Part shown: positions 36,131-47,469 of the stretch, in pieces | Layout of the letters: every line of letters begins with the position of its first letter | Position numbering within the stretch: position 1 is the first letter of the stretch | Assembly: GCA_029216955.1 (NCBI GenBank) | Contig: JANAVB010029819.1 | Coordinates: 36,028,831 to 36,092,830, forward strand | Source of the DNA: Iris pallida | Lineage: Eukaryota; Streptophyta; Magnoliopsida; Asparagales; Iridaceae | Length of the DNA: 64,000 bases | Direction: 5' to 3' | The notes under the pieces: model-generated | Database searches by the model: none | What the model saw: only the letters and a program-made list of their open reading frames with translations | Told to the model about the DNA's origin: nothing | Made by a program: the position numbers and the translations under genes

Positions 36131-36506
36131 TCTTGCCTGAGGTACAGACGGCATGGTCCCACCCAATCGGTTTGCTTAAACTGCCTCTCTTAAAAGATAG
36201 GATTGGGATTAATCAAGTTGATAAATATGAATATCTTATTAGATTGATTTTAATCTCCAACGAAGATTGCACAAAATCCAAATCTGAGATAAAATCCTAA
36301 GATTTGCTCGGCTACATCCGAACAAGAAAATTGGCACACGCCATGTGTCACCTCCTTCGGTTATTCTGATAACAACCAGAGATCTCATTTGAGGGAAATC
36401 TCAACACCAGCCACGTGTCAGCGCCACAGAAGCCCGTACCGTACAAGGACGGCATATTCCTTCATATCTCGAAACCCTAATGCACATCGCATATGTGCCT
36501 CTCTTC

Positions 36507-36518
36507 CCTATAAATAGG
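36507..36518 (+). promoter_or_regulatory. TATA box of LTR C
   Basis: CCTATAAATAGG is followed by AGAGGTTTTCC. The identical 12-mer occurs in the antisense-gene promoters of A and F and in both copia LTRs. Confidence 0.65.
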
Positions 36519-36815
36519 AGAGGTTTTCCTCCAACAACAGGATCGACAAGGAGAAAAAGATCCACAGAATTATCAAAATCTTCAACTTCGGTATCCTCCT
36601 GATTGGAAACCCTAGAGTTCCATCAAAGGTTCCAAAAAGTCAGAGTAAGTCTCATATCATCATCGGATCGTCAAGGAGTCGCTGCAGTGCTCGATCTCCA
36701 CTGTCATACTTTTCTATAAACTTTTGTACTTAGATTTCTTCGCATAAGAATCGATTGTACTCTTTTTTATGTTTAATATACAAAAAGTTTGTTCAACCTT
36801 TTGTCATGTCGAACA

Positions 36816-38300
36816 AGATAGAAAATCTGCTGGGGACTACCTTCTCCTCCAATGAGAAGGTGGTAACGTAATCCGATAATGACTTGCTGGAATCCTTTCA
36901 AAAGATGTTTATCGTACGCTTCGACCAGCAAGCTTTTGAAGATCTCCTTTTTGAAGAGAAGTCGAGCCCTTCAAAGCGGTTCGTAAAACCGAAGAAGACT
37001 CGACGGACTTGGGTTCCTAAGGCGGACGCGATGAGCAGCACGATGGAGGGGACTGCATCTCAGACCCCCCTCATCGATAAAGCCTCGACGATACCTTCGA
37101 CCGCTAATGCCAAGCCATCTCTCTCAGATCCCATGCTCGGGAAGCTTATAGAAGATCACGGCTATTATATGGCAAGCATGACAAAGGCACAATGCCGAAA
37201 GGAGCAGATGATGTCTCGCCCGCTCGTGGAGGATGCTACACCGATAAGAACTTCTGTCTTCGACAGAATAACCGGTCCATCAGGTTGGCCATGTTGGATT
37301 TCGAATACTACGTATCAGCTATTCATGGTAGGAGGAGATCCAAGGCAGTACTCACCCCATGCCCTCAAAGTGCTACGTTGATGGCAGACCGAAGGCCCGC
37401 ATTGACGGTAACATGCGCTACCGATGGAAAGCTATACAAGACAATCCCAGATTCTCTGAAGCCTCGTCCGACGGATCCACGTCATCCCTTGAGCACCCAT
37501 TCATACTACTCAAGGCCGGGGATACGTCATCAGCGACTCTATGATCGAGTCATACTCGGACCTCACCTACAGGAACTAGAAGGAAGAATGCCTTCTCTAT
37601 ATCTCTTCGGCTACGTACAGTGCTCCTGTGTACACGAAGGAAGTAGATGCATGAAGACTTCGTCTTCTTCCTGCCAGCATAGGATGAGAGAAGAATTTGA
37701 GACGCAGTTGGTGTCTAAATCAAGACCCAACTATACTCAGATTACCATCAACTGTTGTTGTAAAGCAGATCCATCATCGCCAAAGAGGAGCTCCGTCGTT
37801 CAAAGGCTGCGACCAAGAACTTGTGAGGAAGAAGAAGACCTTCTCATTGCTTCATGCAATGTTGCTCAGGACTCTCCATCCCAAAAGAAGCTATCTAAGA
37901 AACCCCTTTCCTCGGTTGGCAAGTCCAAAAATTGGCCTGGGGTTAGCAAGAAGCCTGTACCGAAGGAAGGCGTGTTCCAATACACGCGCTCCAAGTACAG
38001 ATCATTGTTGTAAGAAGAAGGTTCATCGAGCGCTGCACCTATTGGGGGTAGCCAGCCTTCTACAGTATATAATAACCCTTCGTTTCAGCATAACGAAGAC
38101 ACGTATGACACCGACACTTCTGCGGGCGCAAGCAGTCAGAAGACCGGGGACAGGACCAATGTCGAGTCAGAGGATGATTGCGACCTGCCAGTCTTCTCGT
38201 AAGACGATGAGCACCGAAAATTCGAACCAGACAGCAAAAGGTCTACCACCCTTCTACTTACAAGCATATAACATCTATGCACATGGCGGCTGATGACAAC
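36816..38300 (+). pseudogene. Element C leader and gag N-terminal remnant
   Basis: An open piece at 36884-37381 encodes a Lys/Arg-rich segment (RFVKPKKTRRTWVPKADAMS) that I do not recognise. Beyond it the frame changes repeatedly through 38300. Its place between the LTR and the gag core suggests a gag N-terminal region or an extra leader ORF. Fragmentation prevents a firm call, and the primer-binding site near 36820-36850 is not recognised. Confidence 0.4.
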
Positions 38301-39445
38301 AAAGAATCAAGCAGAAGTGCTGATCAGCAGAAACGCATAGAGGCTCTCGAATGAAGTATTAATGTGTTAAGCATATCCATGCAGACTTTAGCCTCTGTCA
38401 TTCTGGAGATCAAGGACAGATTGGTTCCCACTGGCTCCACACCTGCGGCTCTAACGGTTCGTGAGTGGTCTTGTACCCTGCCCAGCACAAACCAAGTCGT
38501 GCAATCGTCGGCCACTCCATCGACCATTAATCAAGCGGTACCCAACGAAATACAGCAAGCATTCGAGGAGTTGCACGCTCACCATAATGCCAAAGAAAAG
38601 CGAGCCATACTTCGAAAGATGGGCATCCGGCAGCCTTATCCTTCTGGGTGGGACAATGTGGTTTATCCTCCCAAATATAAACCATAGACTATCACCTCTT
38701 ACGATACTAAGGTGTCGCCCAGACAATACTTGAGGTACTTTACCTCAGTAATAGGACACCTGCCAAAGGATGACGCCCTTCTCACCAGCATCATCGTTGG
38801 AGCTCTACAGGGGGTGGCCTATGAATGGTTCTGCAGTTATCCGACAACTGTATTAGATTGTTTGAAGACCTGAAGAACATGTTCTTGGAACGATTCTACG
38901 AAGGAGGGCTGGACATGACGATGTCTACTCTCATAAACATCGTTCAGAAAGAAAAGGAGTCCGTATGAGGGTACATTGAACGCTTCTGCCAGACCGCCCT
39001 AAGGCTAACTCCAGGCATGCCTGAGCCTATGCTCATAGATTCATGTCGTAAGAATATGCTCCTTGCCATCAAACTGTGGCACAGTGCTCCCTACACCGAG
39101 TGGATGCCCTTCATTACTGAAGCAGACGTAGCTCAGAAGAAGGCATAGGACACACAACTCCTGGGTCTGAACTTTCCCTCTATTGAAGATAAAGGAAAGT
39201 GAATAAGAGACGGTAAAGGCAAGCAAGCTATGGCCGTCAATATTACAAAGGGTCCAGCGCTCGTAAGCTCCAAGCCTGCCGAAGGGTAGAAGTCGAAGAA
39301 AACCTACTCCTTCAATGACGAAGACACGCTCGAATTATTTGAGATGCTGAACAAGGGAGGCAGGCTACAGCTTCTACCTCCCAAGCGTCCTAACAAACTG
39401 GAAAAGGTGGATAATCCTAAGTATTGCCATTACCACCAGTACATC
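38301..39445 (+). pseudogene. gag core of element C
   Basis: Reading with frame changes gives a retrotransposon Gag: KVSPRQYLRYFTSVIGHL, ALQGVAYEWF, DLKNMFLERFYEGG and GYIERFCQTALRLTPGMP. These match the Tat-type capsid region. Stops and single-base shifts recur every 100-200 bases. Toward the end KGKQAMAVNITKGP aligns with GKQAMVADTAQKP in A. The coding sequence stops after NPKYCHYHQYI in the zinc knuckle, where the CACTA transposon enters, and resumes at 52569. Confidence 0.75.
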
Positions 39446-39664
39446 CACTACTAAAATATGCTCTATTAGCGACGTTGTTTACGACAGATAATATAGCGAC
39501 TCCCTTCTATTGACAACGCAAAACGTCGCCGAATAGCGACGTTCAGCGACACTAGATACATTACGTCGCGGAATAGCGACGTTTAGCGACATATTATTAA
39601 AATATGTCGCCTATATTAAAATGGTTGCGACGGTTAGCGACGTCCACTGTTTACGTCGCTAACT
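39446..39664 (+). repeat. Left terminal and subterminal repeats of the CACTA transposon
   Basis: The terminal CACTACTAAAATA is followed by about a dozen AGCGACGTT/ACGTCGC motifs in both orientations up to 39664. Such clustered motifs are where CACTA transposases of the Spm type bind. Confidence 0.8.
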
Positions 39665-41005
39665 TTTTTACTTAGGGCACAGGACTCCTTTTTCCCCCTC
39701 ACTCAAAAACTCGAAAATTTCATTTTCAAGCTCTCGGCGCATCCCTCCCCCCCCGGTGACTCCCTCCCCCCCGGCGACCCCTACCCCCCCTCCCCGTCGA
39801 GCTCCTCCTCCCCCAATTCGAGCTACTCATTCTCTTCGGTAAACCCTAAACTAACTCCTCTCCTCCTTCTCTCCCCCCCACACACACACAGAGAGAGACA
39901 CACACACACACACGGACACACGGATACACACATACACACGGACACACGGACACACTCATTAGGTTGATCCGACTTCCACACACAAATTTTTTGACGTCCA
40001 TACCTCCTTATGGAAATCTCATAACTTCAAAATTAGGTCTGATATGCCTTCCACCTGTGAATTTTTTGACACTCATTTCTCTTTATGGAGACATTCTAAC
40101 CCCACCTTGAGAACTACGATATTAGACCGTGTCTATATACCTTAAAAGGAAATTCTCATATAAAGTCTGAGCCAATCCCAATTATCTATACATCATGATC
40201 TCACATCCTACCCGGTATGAGACTAAATTACCAACTCCAATGTAACACCCTTTTGAGGACTAAACATGAAATAAGATACAATTCAACACCGGATCCTGAC
40301 TTTTGTTTGAACTTTACATGCAATCAAAATTAACATGTTTGCTTCTTGACTAATTATATTGGTAAACATACAAAATCTCTAGGTAGCATATATGTAGTTG
40401 TGTACTATGTCATATATTCTACAAAGATTGTAAGCTTATATAACTAGTTCAACTCATATTAACCTACTTGTTGGGACGATTTGATTCGTGTCATGGCACG
40501 AGCACGAGCCAGGGCAATCACCTCTCGTGGGCCAGGATAGTCACCTCTCGTGGGCGGTCAAAATATTATTTCCGTTAAAACATTGATGGCAGGGTCCTTA
40601 ATCATTTCCGTTAAAACGTGCTTAGCTCAGTCTCAAACTAGTATCTTTTCTTCCAGACTCCTACTTGTGAGATTGTACAAATTTATGTATACTTCAACTG
40701 GAATTGTTTCTTCACATTGGTAGTGGCTACTACTTTTGGAATATCTAGGTTAACAAAAAAGTGGATTAGGCATGTAAACCTCCAAATTCTAAGTTAACCA
40801 AAAGGGAATTGAGAAATCCTTAACAGACTGTTAAATTAGTATTAGGTCTACAAACTTCCAAAGTTTCTAATTGATGAATAAGGTCTCCAAGAATTAGATC
40901 TAGCCCAAAAAAAGAAGTCATAAATTAGAATATGTGATGTTTAGGAATTTAGAGACGTGTATAGCGAAATTCAACGGGTGTCGACATCTTAACCTGCAAA
41001 GTAAC
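39665..41005 (+). other. 5' non-coding part of the CACTA transposon
   Basis: A C-rich run (39743-39830) and an AC-rich microsatellite (39880-39950) lie in what looks like a promoter or 5' leader (GGTAAACCCTAAAC near 39838). The rest up to the copia insertion is AT-rich. I see no transposase exon here. Confidence 0.5.
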
Positions 41006-41948
41006 TGAAGAACAGATGGCAACTCTAGAGGGAGGGTGAATAGAGTTTATAACAATAATAGCCAATTAAAAATTAAACTCTTTTACAAACTGAAAGTAAT
41101 CAGAGTAAGTGCAGAAATAAATAAGGAGAAAGAAAGCATACGCAAACACAGCCAATTTTTAACCTGGTTTCCCTCGTGGAGGACTAGTCCAGGCCTGAGA
41201 ACTCTAGCTCAGGATTAAATCCACTATTTATGAAATAGTAGTTACACCCCGTGTCTTTTCTTCAGAAGAGCACGTCAACTTCTTACAAAGATCGCAGTGG
41301 CGATGCTTGGAATTTTTCAAGCGACTTCTTAAACTCTTGCACAAACTCCTAACTGAAAAGTACTGAGCACTTGAGGCTTAGGGAGCTTGTGGCTAGTAGA
41401 TGAAGAAGGGTATGGCTTGTATAGAGCTTTAGAAAGAAGGGATGAGAAGATTGGATGATTGAAAATGAGATAATTCATGGCCTATTTATAGGATATCAGG
41501 TAGGTAGAATTCGGCCAGAATTCTGGTTAGAATTTTCAAAAATTTGGCCGTTGGACAACTTGTAACCAGCCAACCCAAAAAATTAGGGTGCTAATTTTTA
41601 GGAGGCAGAGTTCGGCCCGAACTCTGTGTGGAGACAGAGTTCGGCCCGAACTCTGTCTCCAGAGCACAGAATGGGTCAATGGGTAAATTGGCTTATTTTG
41701 ATTTGTGTGAAGCTTTTGATTTTGAGGTATGGGTATAGGTTAAGTCTCAGATGCTCAGCACAGCTCAGTTTACATAAGTCTAGACTCAATAAAATTGCAA
41801 AATACAGACTCAAAGATATGTTGCATTGCAGGAGCGAGCTGTCGTCTGGATTGTACTGAGTGTTGTCTTCATGTGGCGTATTGAATTATCACAAGTATCA
41901 TATAGTCAATTTTATCAATATTTGGTTGACTGTGATTTTGTGTCAACA
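41006..41948 (-). repeat. 3' LTR of the copia element
   Basis: A 943-base LTR. U3 holds palindromes (GAATTCGGCCAGAATTC, then two copies of GAGTTCGGCCCGAACTC at about 41626-41665) and the TATA box CCTATAAATAGG (minus strand) at 41492-41481. Confidence 0.9.
41481..41492 (-). promoter_or_regulatory. TATA box in copia 3' LTR (copy at 50020-50031 in the 5' LTR)
   Basis: The minus strand reads CCTATAAATAGG in both LTRs. The 5' LTR copy at 50031-50020 would drive the element. Confidence 0.65.
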
Positions 41949-41961
41949 ATATCCCCCATAT
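41949..41961 (-). other. Polypurine tract of the copia element
   Basis: The minus strand reads TATGGGGGATAT directly before the LTR start TGTTGACA. Confidence 0.85.
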
Positions 41962-42389
41962 TGATAATTGACAAAATAATAGTTGTATATTCAATATTTA
42001 TAGCTTGACACATTTAAGAGCAATGGCATAGCTCCCCGTAATCAGTGCCGAGCTAGCAATAGCTCCCCCGTAAACATTGCTTTGAATCCTGTTGGTCAGA
42101 TAAAAAATATTCTCTCCAAGCACAGATACAGATACAAAAGAATATAGAATATACCAAAATTTCTTTCCCTTTTGGCATTTAGCAAATAACCATAAACAAT
42201 AAGAACTGGCAAGCACACCAAAAGATAATAGATGAAACTGCATAGAAACTGATAAAACTACCGAATGTCACAAGAGTTACACTTAATAATAAGTCTAATA
42301 CAACCAAAGTGCATAAAAGCAACTAATCCAAAATACATAAAACATAAACTACGATCCCAGTAGCAGCAGTAAGTAGAAATCCATATCCA

Positions 42390-43642
42390 TCATCGAGCTC
42401 GTGAAGGCCCAGCGTCCTCGAATAGATCAGTGAAGAAACTACGAGGGTCTACGAAGGCCGCATCCGGATCCAAGTAGCGGATAACCCAAGGGTCATCGAT
42501 ACGATATCCATCACGAGCAGGGTCCCGCTCCATAGGAATATGTATAGAAGGATGCCGGGACATGGAGTACCGAATATCATGAAGTGAGTTGCTAATGGCA
42601 CTCATCTGCAAGGTAGTCCGATAGTCAAGCTGAGTCCAGCAATCATCCTCTAAGGTGAATCGATCGTGGAACATAGTCTGGAGTGACTCTAGAGTGGCAG
42701 GAGGAGGAGGAGGATCCTGTCCAAGAGGAGGGGCATCGGGCTCATCGTCTGAGTGCTCGGATACAACAGGTGAGCCAACTGTTCCCTGTAGCCGCCGTGC
42801 CTTAGAGAGGAAGGCAGGAAGGAACTGGCACTCATCAAGGGGTACGCAAAAAGTACGAAAGTGCATAGGAAGATAAAGAGCATAAACCAAGGATCTTGGT
42901 TTCTTCCTAGCGTTAATCATCCAGTCCATCATGGTACGTGGAAGATGTGGAGATGATATAAAGCCGAGATTTCAAAGTAGGTAACCTCATCGGTGGATCC
43001 CGCTTTGGGTAGAATAGTGTTAAAAATAATCCGATGTAGTTCATAAAAATAGGGATTGAGAAACTTGGCCAAAAGCTTGCGAGGATGTGTGTTAAGGGTA
43101 CACAAGTTGTCCTTAAAGCTTTCGAGGAAAGACCTATCAGGAAATTGAAACGATCGAGCTTCAACAAGTTTTTCCCATGAGTTTGGCTCCTGGAGTTCAA
43201 GGTGTTCGGCCAAGTCGAAATCATCGAAAGATATATCAATGCCCGTAACCCGTGAAAAAATATGTGTATCATCATGAGTTAGGTTGCAATAGAACATTTG
43301 AATAGCGTTACGATAGATAACCGAGTTGGTGGTGACAAGTTCATCAAGACACAGATCATGGAAAAGTGAATCATATTAAGAAAATATAGTAAAATTAATA
43401 GGATGACCCGTAAACACTTGACGTGTCCGAAAATTACTAAACCAAGCATTTGATGCGTCAAGTGATATGAATATCCAGTTGTCATATGTGTTGGGGTCGA
43501 GTAGACGAGGTGGGTTGAACAACGGATGAATGGGTGGTTGATTTGGTTGTTCAACGGGCGGTTCAACACTAGAAGGAGCATTCGAAGAGGACGCTCGCTC
43601 GGTTCGAAGTCTCTTCCCCCTATTGAACAATCGTGGAGCCAT
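42390..43642 (-). pseudogene. Extra gene downstream of copia pol (plant transposon-protein-like)
   Basis: The ATG at 43642 opens MAPRLFNRGKRLRTERASSS, then a region (CNLTHDDTHIFSRVTGIDIS) whose layout resembles the plant-specific transposon-associated domain often written beside gypsy and copia elements. The tail is acidic and Pro-rich (SDDEPDAPPLGQDPPPPPAT) and ends at 42390. An in-frame TAA at 43376-43378 and a frame change near 42930 break it. It lies in the sense direction after pol, where some copia lineages carry an envelope-like gene; I see no transmembrane segment, so envelope is not supported. Function unknown. Confidence 0.6.
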
Positions 43643-44399
43643 GAAATAATAAAGACAATTGAGATGGAGAAAAGTGTTGAAATATACCTCAATGTGAAGA
43701 TGAAATATGAAGGAGAATGGTGAGAGAAGCCTTCTTCTTGAGTTTTGAGAAGAGATATGCTCTAGGAAGGAAGAACTAGGGTTAGGGTTTGGAGAAAATT
43801 TGTTTGGAGAAGTGTAGAAGGTGGCAATGGAGGAGAGAGAAGAGGGGAAACCGAATATATGTGTAAGGGTTCGAATGGTCGGAATGGATGAGGGCCATTG
43901 GATCAAGTTTTGATCAGCGGCTGAGGCTGCTCCCGGTTCTGGAATAGCGAAGCCGAATTCAGCCCGTACTCTGGATAGGGCAGAGTTCGGCCCAAATTCC
44001 AGATTTTGTAACCAGAACAGAAATCAGGTTGTAAAGAAAAATTGATTGAGTGAGAGAGGCCAGATAAGTAAGTACATATACAAGATTAAAAAAAACCCAA
44101 GTGAAAAATGACAGAAAGTTAACTTTGAAGCAAAGTGAAGTTGGAAAATTTAAATTTCAGCATGTGATAAATAAAAATGAACCATGTAATAAATACAGAA
44201 TTATGCCATAATTCAATATTTTGAAGCTGCCATAGGTTAGCTGCAGGGGCCGGATCCCAGCTAGCGGTAGTCATGAGGACTAGTGCACCGTGTTGCTTAG
44301 GCTTTTACGTCTTGTTGTCAGAAGGACCCTTTCGGCTTGTACCCATAGCAATTTCATCATAAAAGAATCAAGACATACTCGATATTTATGCAGGTTATT
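43643..44399 (-). promoter_or_regulatory. Region between copia pol and the extra gene, with LTR-like palindromes
   Basis: There is no coding sequence. At 43955-44010 the plus strand reads GCCGAATTCAGCCCGTACTC and GCAGAGTTCGGCCCAAATTC, degenerate copies of the LTR palindrome. GGCCATTGGATCAAGTTTTG at about 43892 resembles GGCCGTTGGACAACTTGTAA in the LTR. An ACATATATTC box lies further downstream on the minus strand. It could be an internal promoter copied from, or co-evolving with, the LTR. Confidence 0.45.
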
Positions 44400-45863
44400 T
44401 TAATGAATAACAGCTTCATCCAAAATTCCAAGTTCACGACAAAGAAAATTGAAACGCTCTTCGGATAGTGGTTTTGTAAAGAAATCTGCTAGCAGATGAT
44501 CAGTGTCAATAAATTCTAAGTTAATAGTGCCATTTTGCTGATGATCACGCAAAAAGTGGTGACGTATTTCAATGTGTTTCGTGCGTGAGTGACATATAGG
44601 GTTCTTGGTAAGATTTATAGCACTAGTATTGTCACAAAAGATTGGAATGTGCATAAAACATAAGTTGTAGTCTTCAAGGGTTTGCTTCATCCATAGAATT
44701 TGTACACAACAACGCCCAACTGCGATGTATTCAGCTTCTGTTGTGGATAGTACGACAAAATTCTGCTTCTTGCTAAACCAAGAGACTAGAGCTTTTCCTA
44801 ATAAATGACACATGCCACTTGTACTTTTACGGTCGACCTTGCATCCCGCAAAATCAGCATCAGAGTAACCAATAAGGTCAAATAATGTTGATTTGGGATA
44901 CCATAAGCCCACTGTAACCGTACCCTTAAGGTATCGAAAGATACTCATAACAGCAGTCATGTGTGATTCCTTAGGATTAGCTTGATATCTAGCACACAGG
45001 CAAACACTAAACATAATATCAGGGCGACTAACAGTTAAATAAAGTAGACTACCTATTATACCTCGATAATTACGTTGATCTACGGGTTTGCTGCTTTCAT
45101 CTGGTTCTAGTTTAGTTGTAGTAGCCATTGGAGTGCTGATTGGTTTGACGTTGTCAAGGTCGAATTTCTTCAGCATGTCCTTTGTATACTTTGACTGACA
45201 GATGAAAGTTCCATTTGACATTTGTTTGACTTGCAGTCCAAGAAAGTAATTGAGCTCCCCCATCATGCTCATCTCAAACTCGGTCTGTATACACTTGGCA
45301 AAATCTTGACAGAGGGTTTCATCAGTAGAACCAAATATAATATCATCTACGTAAATTTGTACTAAGAGAATAGTGTCTTTGAAAGATTTTATAAAAAGTG
45401 TAGTGTCAACTTTCCCTTTTGAAAAACCTTTTTCAAGTAAGAAATTGCTTAGCCGTTCATACCAAGCTCTAGGGGCTTGTTTGAGGCCATATAGCGCTTT
45501 CTTCAGCTTGAAAACATGGTCGGGAAATTTGTGATTTTCAAAACCAGGGGGTTGTTTTACAAAAACTTCCTCCTTAATAAATCTATTTAAGAAAGCACTT
45601 TTAACATCCATTTGAAATAATTTGAAATTTTAAAAATTAGCAAATGCACAAAGCATCCGAATGGATTCTAATCTCGCAACAGGAGCATACGTCTCATCGT
45701 AGTCGATACCTTCCTCTTGGTTGTATCCTTGGGCTACTAGACAAGCTTTGTTGCGTGTAACTGAACCATCTTCATTTACTTTGTTTCTAAAAACCCATTT
45801 AGTACCAATAATCGAGTGATTTGTCGGCCTAGGAACGAGTTCCCATACTTGTCTCCTCTCGAT
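44400..45863 (-). pseudogene. Copia reverse transcriptase and RNase H
   Basis: In element direction: GTKWVFRNKVNEDG, GIDYDETYAPVARLESIR, MDVKSAFLNRFIKEEVFV, the catalytic YVDDIIFGS, LNYFLGLQV, then GSLLYLTVSRPDIMFSV. RNase H follows with YSDADFAG, STSGMCHLLG, STTEAEYIAV and KHIEIRHHFLRD, ending LADFFTKPL near the stop at 44400. All catalytic residues are present. Stops lie near 45633 and 45863, both in one frame, so the lesions are point mutations. It copies element RNA into cDNA within particles. Confidence 0.95.
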
Positions 45864-46820
45864 TTAGTTGAGTTCCTCTTGCATGGCAGAAATCCAAAAT
45901 TCATCATTAAAAGCTTCTAAAATGTTTTTCAGCTCAATTTGTGAAATAAAGGCAGTACTAGCAATGGAGTCTCTTAATGATGATCTCGTAGTTACTCCGC
46001 GTGAAACTTCACCTATTACCAAATTTTCTAGATGTGACGGCTTGAAAGAGAATTTCTTTGGCAAGCCCTCCAGAGAATTGGTTTCGATAGTGGTATTCAT
46101 TAGAGTAGAAGTTGATGGCTCAACATCATCATCATGAGTAGCTGCTGCACTGTTATCTTTATCAAAAGTCACATTGGTAGACTCTTCCACAATTAATGAG
46201 CGTTTGTTAAATACTCTATATCCCTTGCTCTTGGCCGCATAGCCAAGGAATATACCATCGTCAGCTTTGGCATCAAATTTGCCTAAGTTGTCTTTGGTGT
46301 TAAGGATAAAACATCTACAACCAAAAACTCTAAAATAAGAAACATTTAGGGTTCTTCCAAACCAAAGCTCATAGGGTGTTTTCTTCGTAATAGGACGAAT
46401 AAGCACCCTATTCAAAATATAGCACGCTGTGCTGACAGCTTCAGCCCAAAAGTATTTCGGAAGTAAAAACTTATTCAACATGACTCTAGCCATATCGCCA
46501 AGAGTCTTATTCTTCCGCTCCACAACACCATTTTGTTGAGGAGTTCTTGGACAAGAAAACTCATGATCAAAACCATTAGAATCACAAAACTTTTCAAAAT
46601 CAGTATTTTTGAATTCGCCTCCATGATCACTTCGGATTCGAGTGATCATGTAGCCTTTTTCGTTTTGAACTTTCTTAACAAAAAACTTGAAAACTGAAAT
46701 AGCATCACTTTTATATGTAAGAAAGAAAACCCAAGTAAATCTAGAAAAGTCATCAACAATAACAAAGGCATAGAGTTTTCCACCAAGACTGGCTACTCTA
46801 CTAGGGCCAAATAAATCCAT
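45864..46820 (-). pseudogene. Copia integrase core
   Basis: An open segment with the DDE core: Asp in MDLFGPSR at the start, Asp in IRSDHGGEFKN, and Glu in PQQNGVVERKNKTLG. A copia-type C-terminus follows (PYELWFGRTLNVSYFRVFGC). Upstream is the zinc-binding region in the same frame, and downstream the frame continues into RT after a single stop. It belongs to one polyprotein and is not a separate gene; the apparent start Met is internal. Confidence 0.95.
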
Positions 46821-47438
46821 ATAAAGTAATTACAAAGGTCTAGTAGTACTTACAGAGTTTATGGAATGAAATAAGGACTTTGTTGCCTTATTCAATTCAT
46901 ATTCGGCACATACCGTGTCCTTTTTGAATGTGATGTCGGACAAGCCTCTAACTAGTTTCTTAGTCGATAGCCTGGATATAGTATCCATATTGGCATGACC
47001 AAGACGCTGGTGCCACAGTAATCTTTCATCCTTGTGAGCATATAGACATCTACCTGCACTGTTAGTGTCTCTTGATAGATAGAAAATATAAATATTATCC
47101 TCTCTTATCCCTTCAAAAGCGATGTCTCCCGTTGACCTATCATAAATAAATCATTTATCTTGTCCAAATTTACTGTCATATCCATGGTCAGCAAGATGAC
47201 TAATGCTGAGCAGGTTATGCTTTAACTCGGTCACTAGGCAGACATCCTTTATTACGGGAGAAGGAGAATGTCCAATAATACCATTACCTATAATATACTC
47301 TTTTAGGTTGTTGCCGAAGGATACATATCCTTCTCTCTTCATCGATAGTGATGCGAAAAGATTTGCGTTTCCCGTCATATGCCGTGAGCATCCACTATCG
47401 AGAATCCACTTACTCTTAGTTGAGGAGGGAAGGTCCAC
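46821..47438 (-). pseudogene. Copia protease and pre-integrase zinc domain
   Basis: The aspartic protease begins KSKWILDSGCSRHMTGN, with DSG as catalytic site, and continues with GNGIIGHSPSPVIKDVCLV and LKHNLLSISHLADHG. After a stop near 47151 the same frame gives the pre-integrase domain with LLWHQRLGHANMDTISRL. It is part of pol, in frame with integrase. Confidence 0.9.
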
Positions 47439-47469
47439 CTACATCAAGAGTAGATGTGACCTTTGGTAC

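Larger units (their letters stand above)
35481..36815 (+). repeat. 5' LTR remnant of Tat-type element C
   Basis: The start (ACACTTCCCCTTTTATAG) aligns with 56659 in C's 3' LTR, and the two stay collinear until F interrupts the latter at 56776. The upstream U3 part was lost with D's left end. The remnant holds a repeat block (35930-36130), ACGTG cores, a TATA box at 36507 and a U5 ending near 36815; the exact end is uncertain. Confidence 0.75.

Noticed and set aside
42390..43642. Envelope gene of a copia element
   Set aside because: No signal peptide, transmembrane segment or coiled coil of the kind expected for an envelope-like protein was visible.
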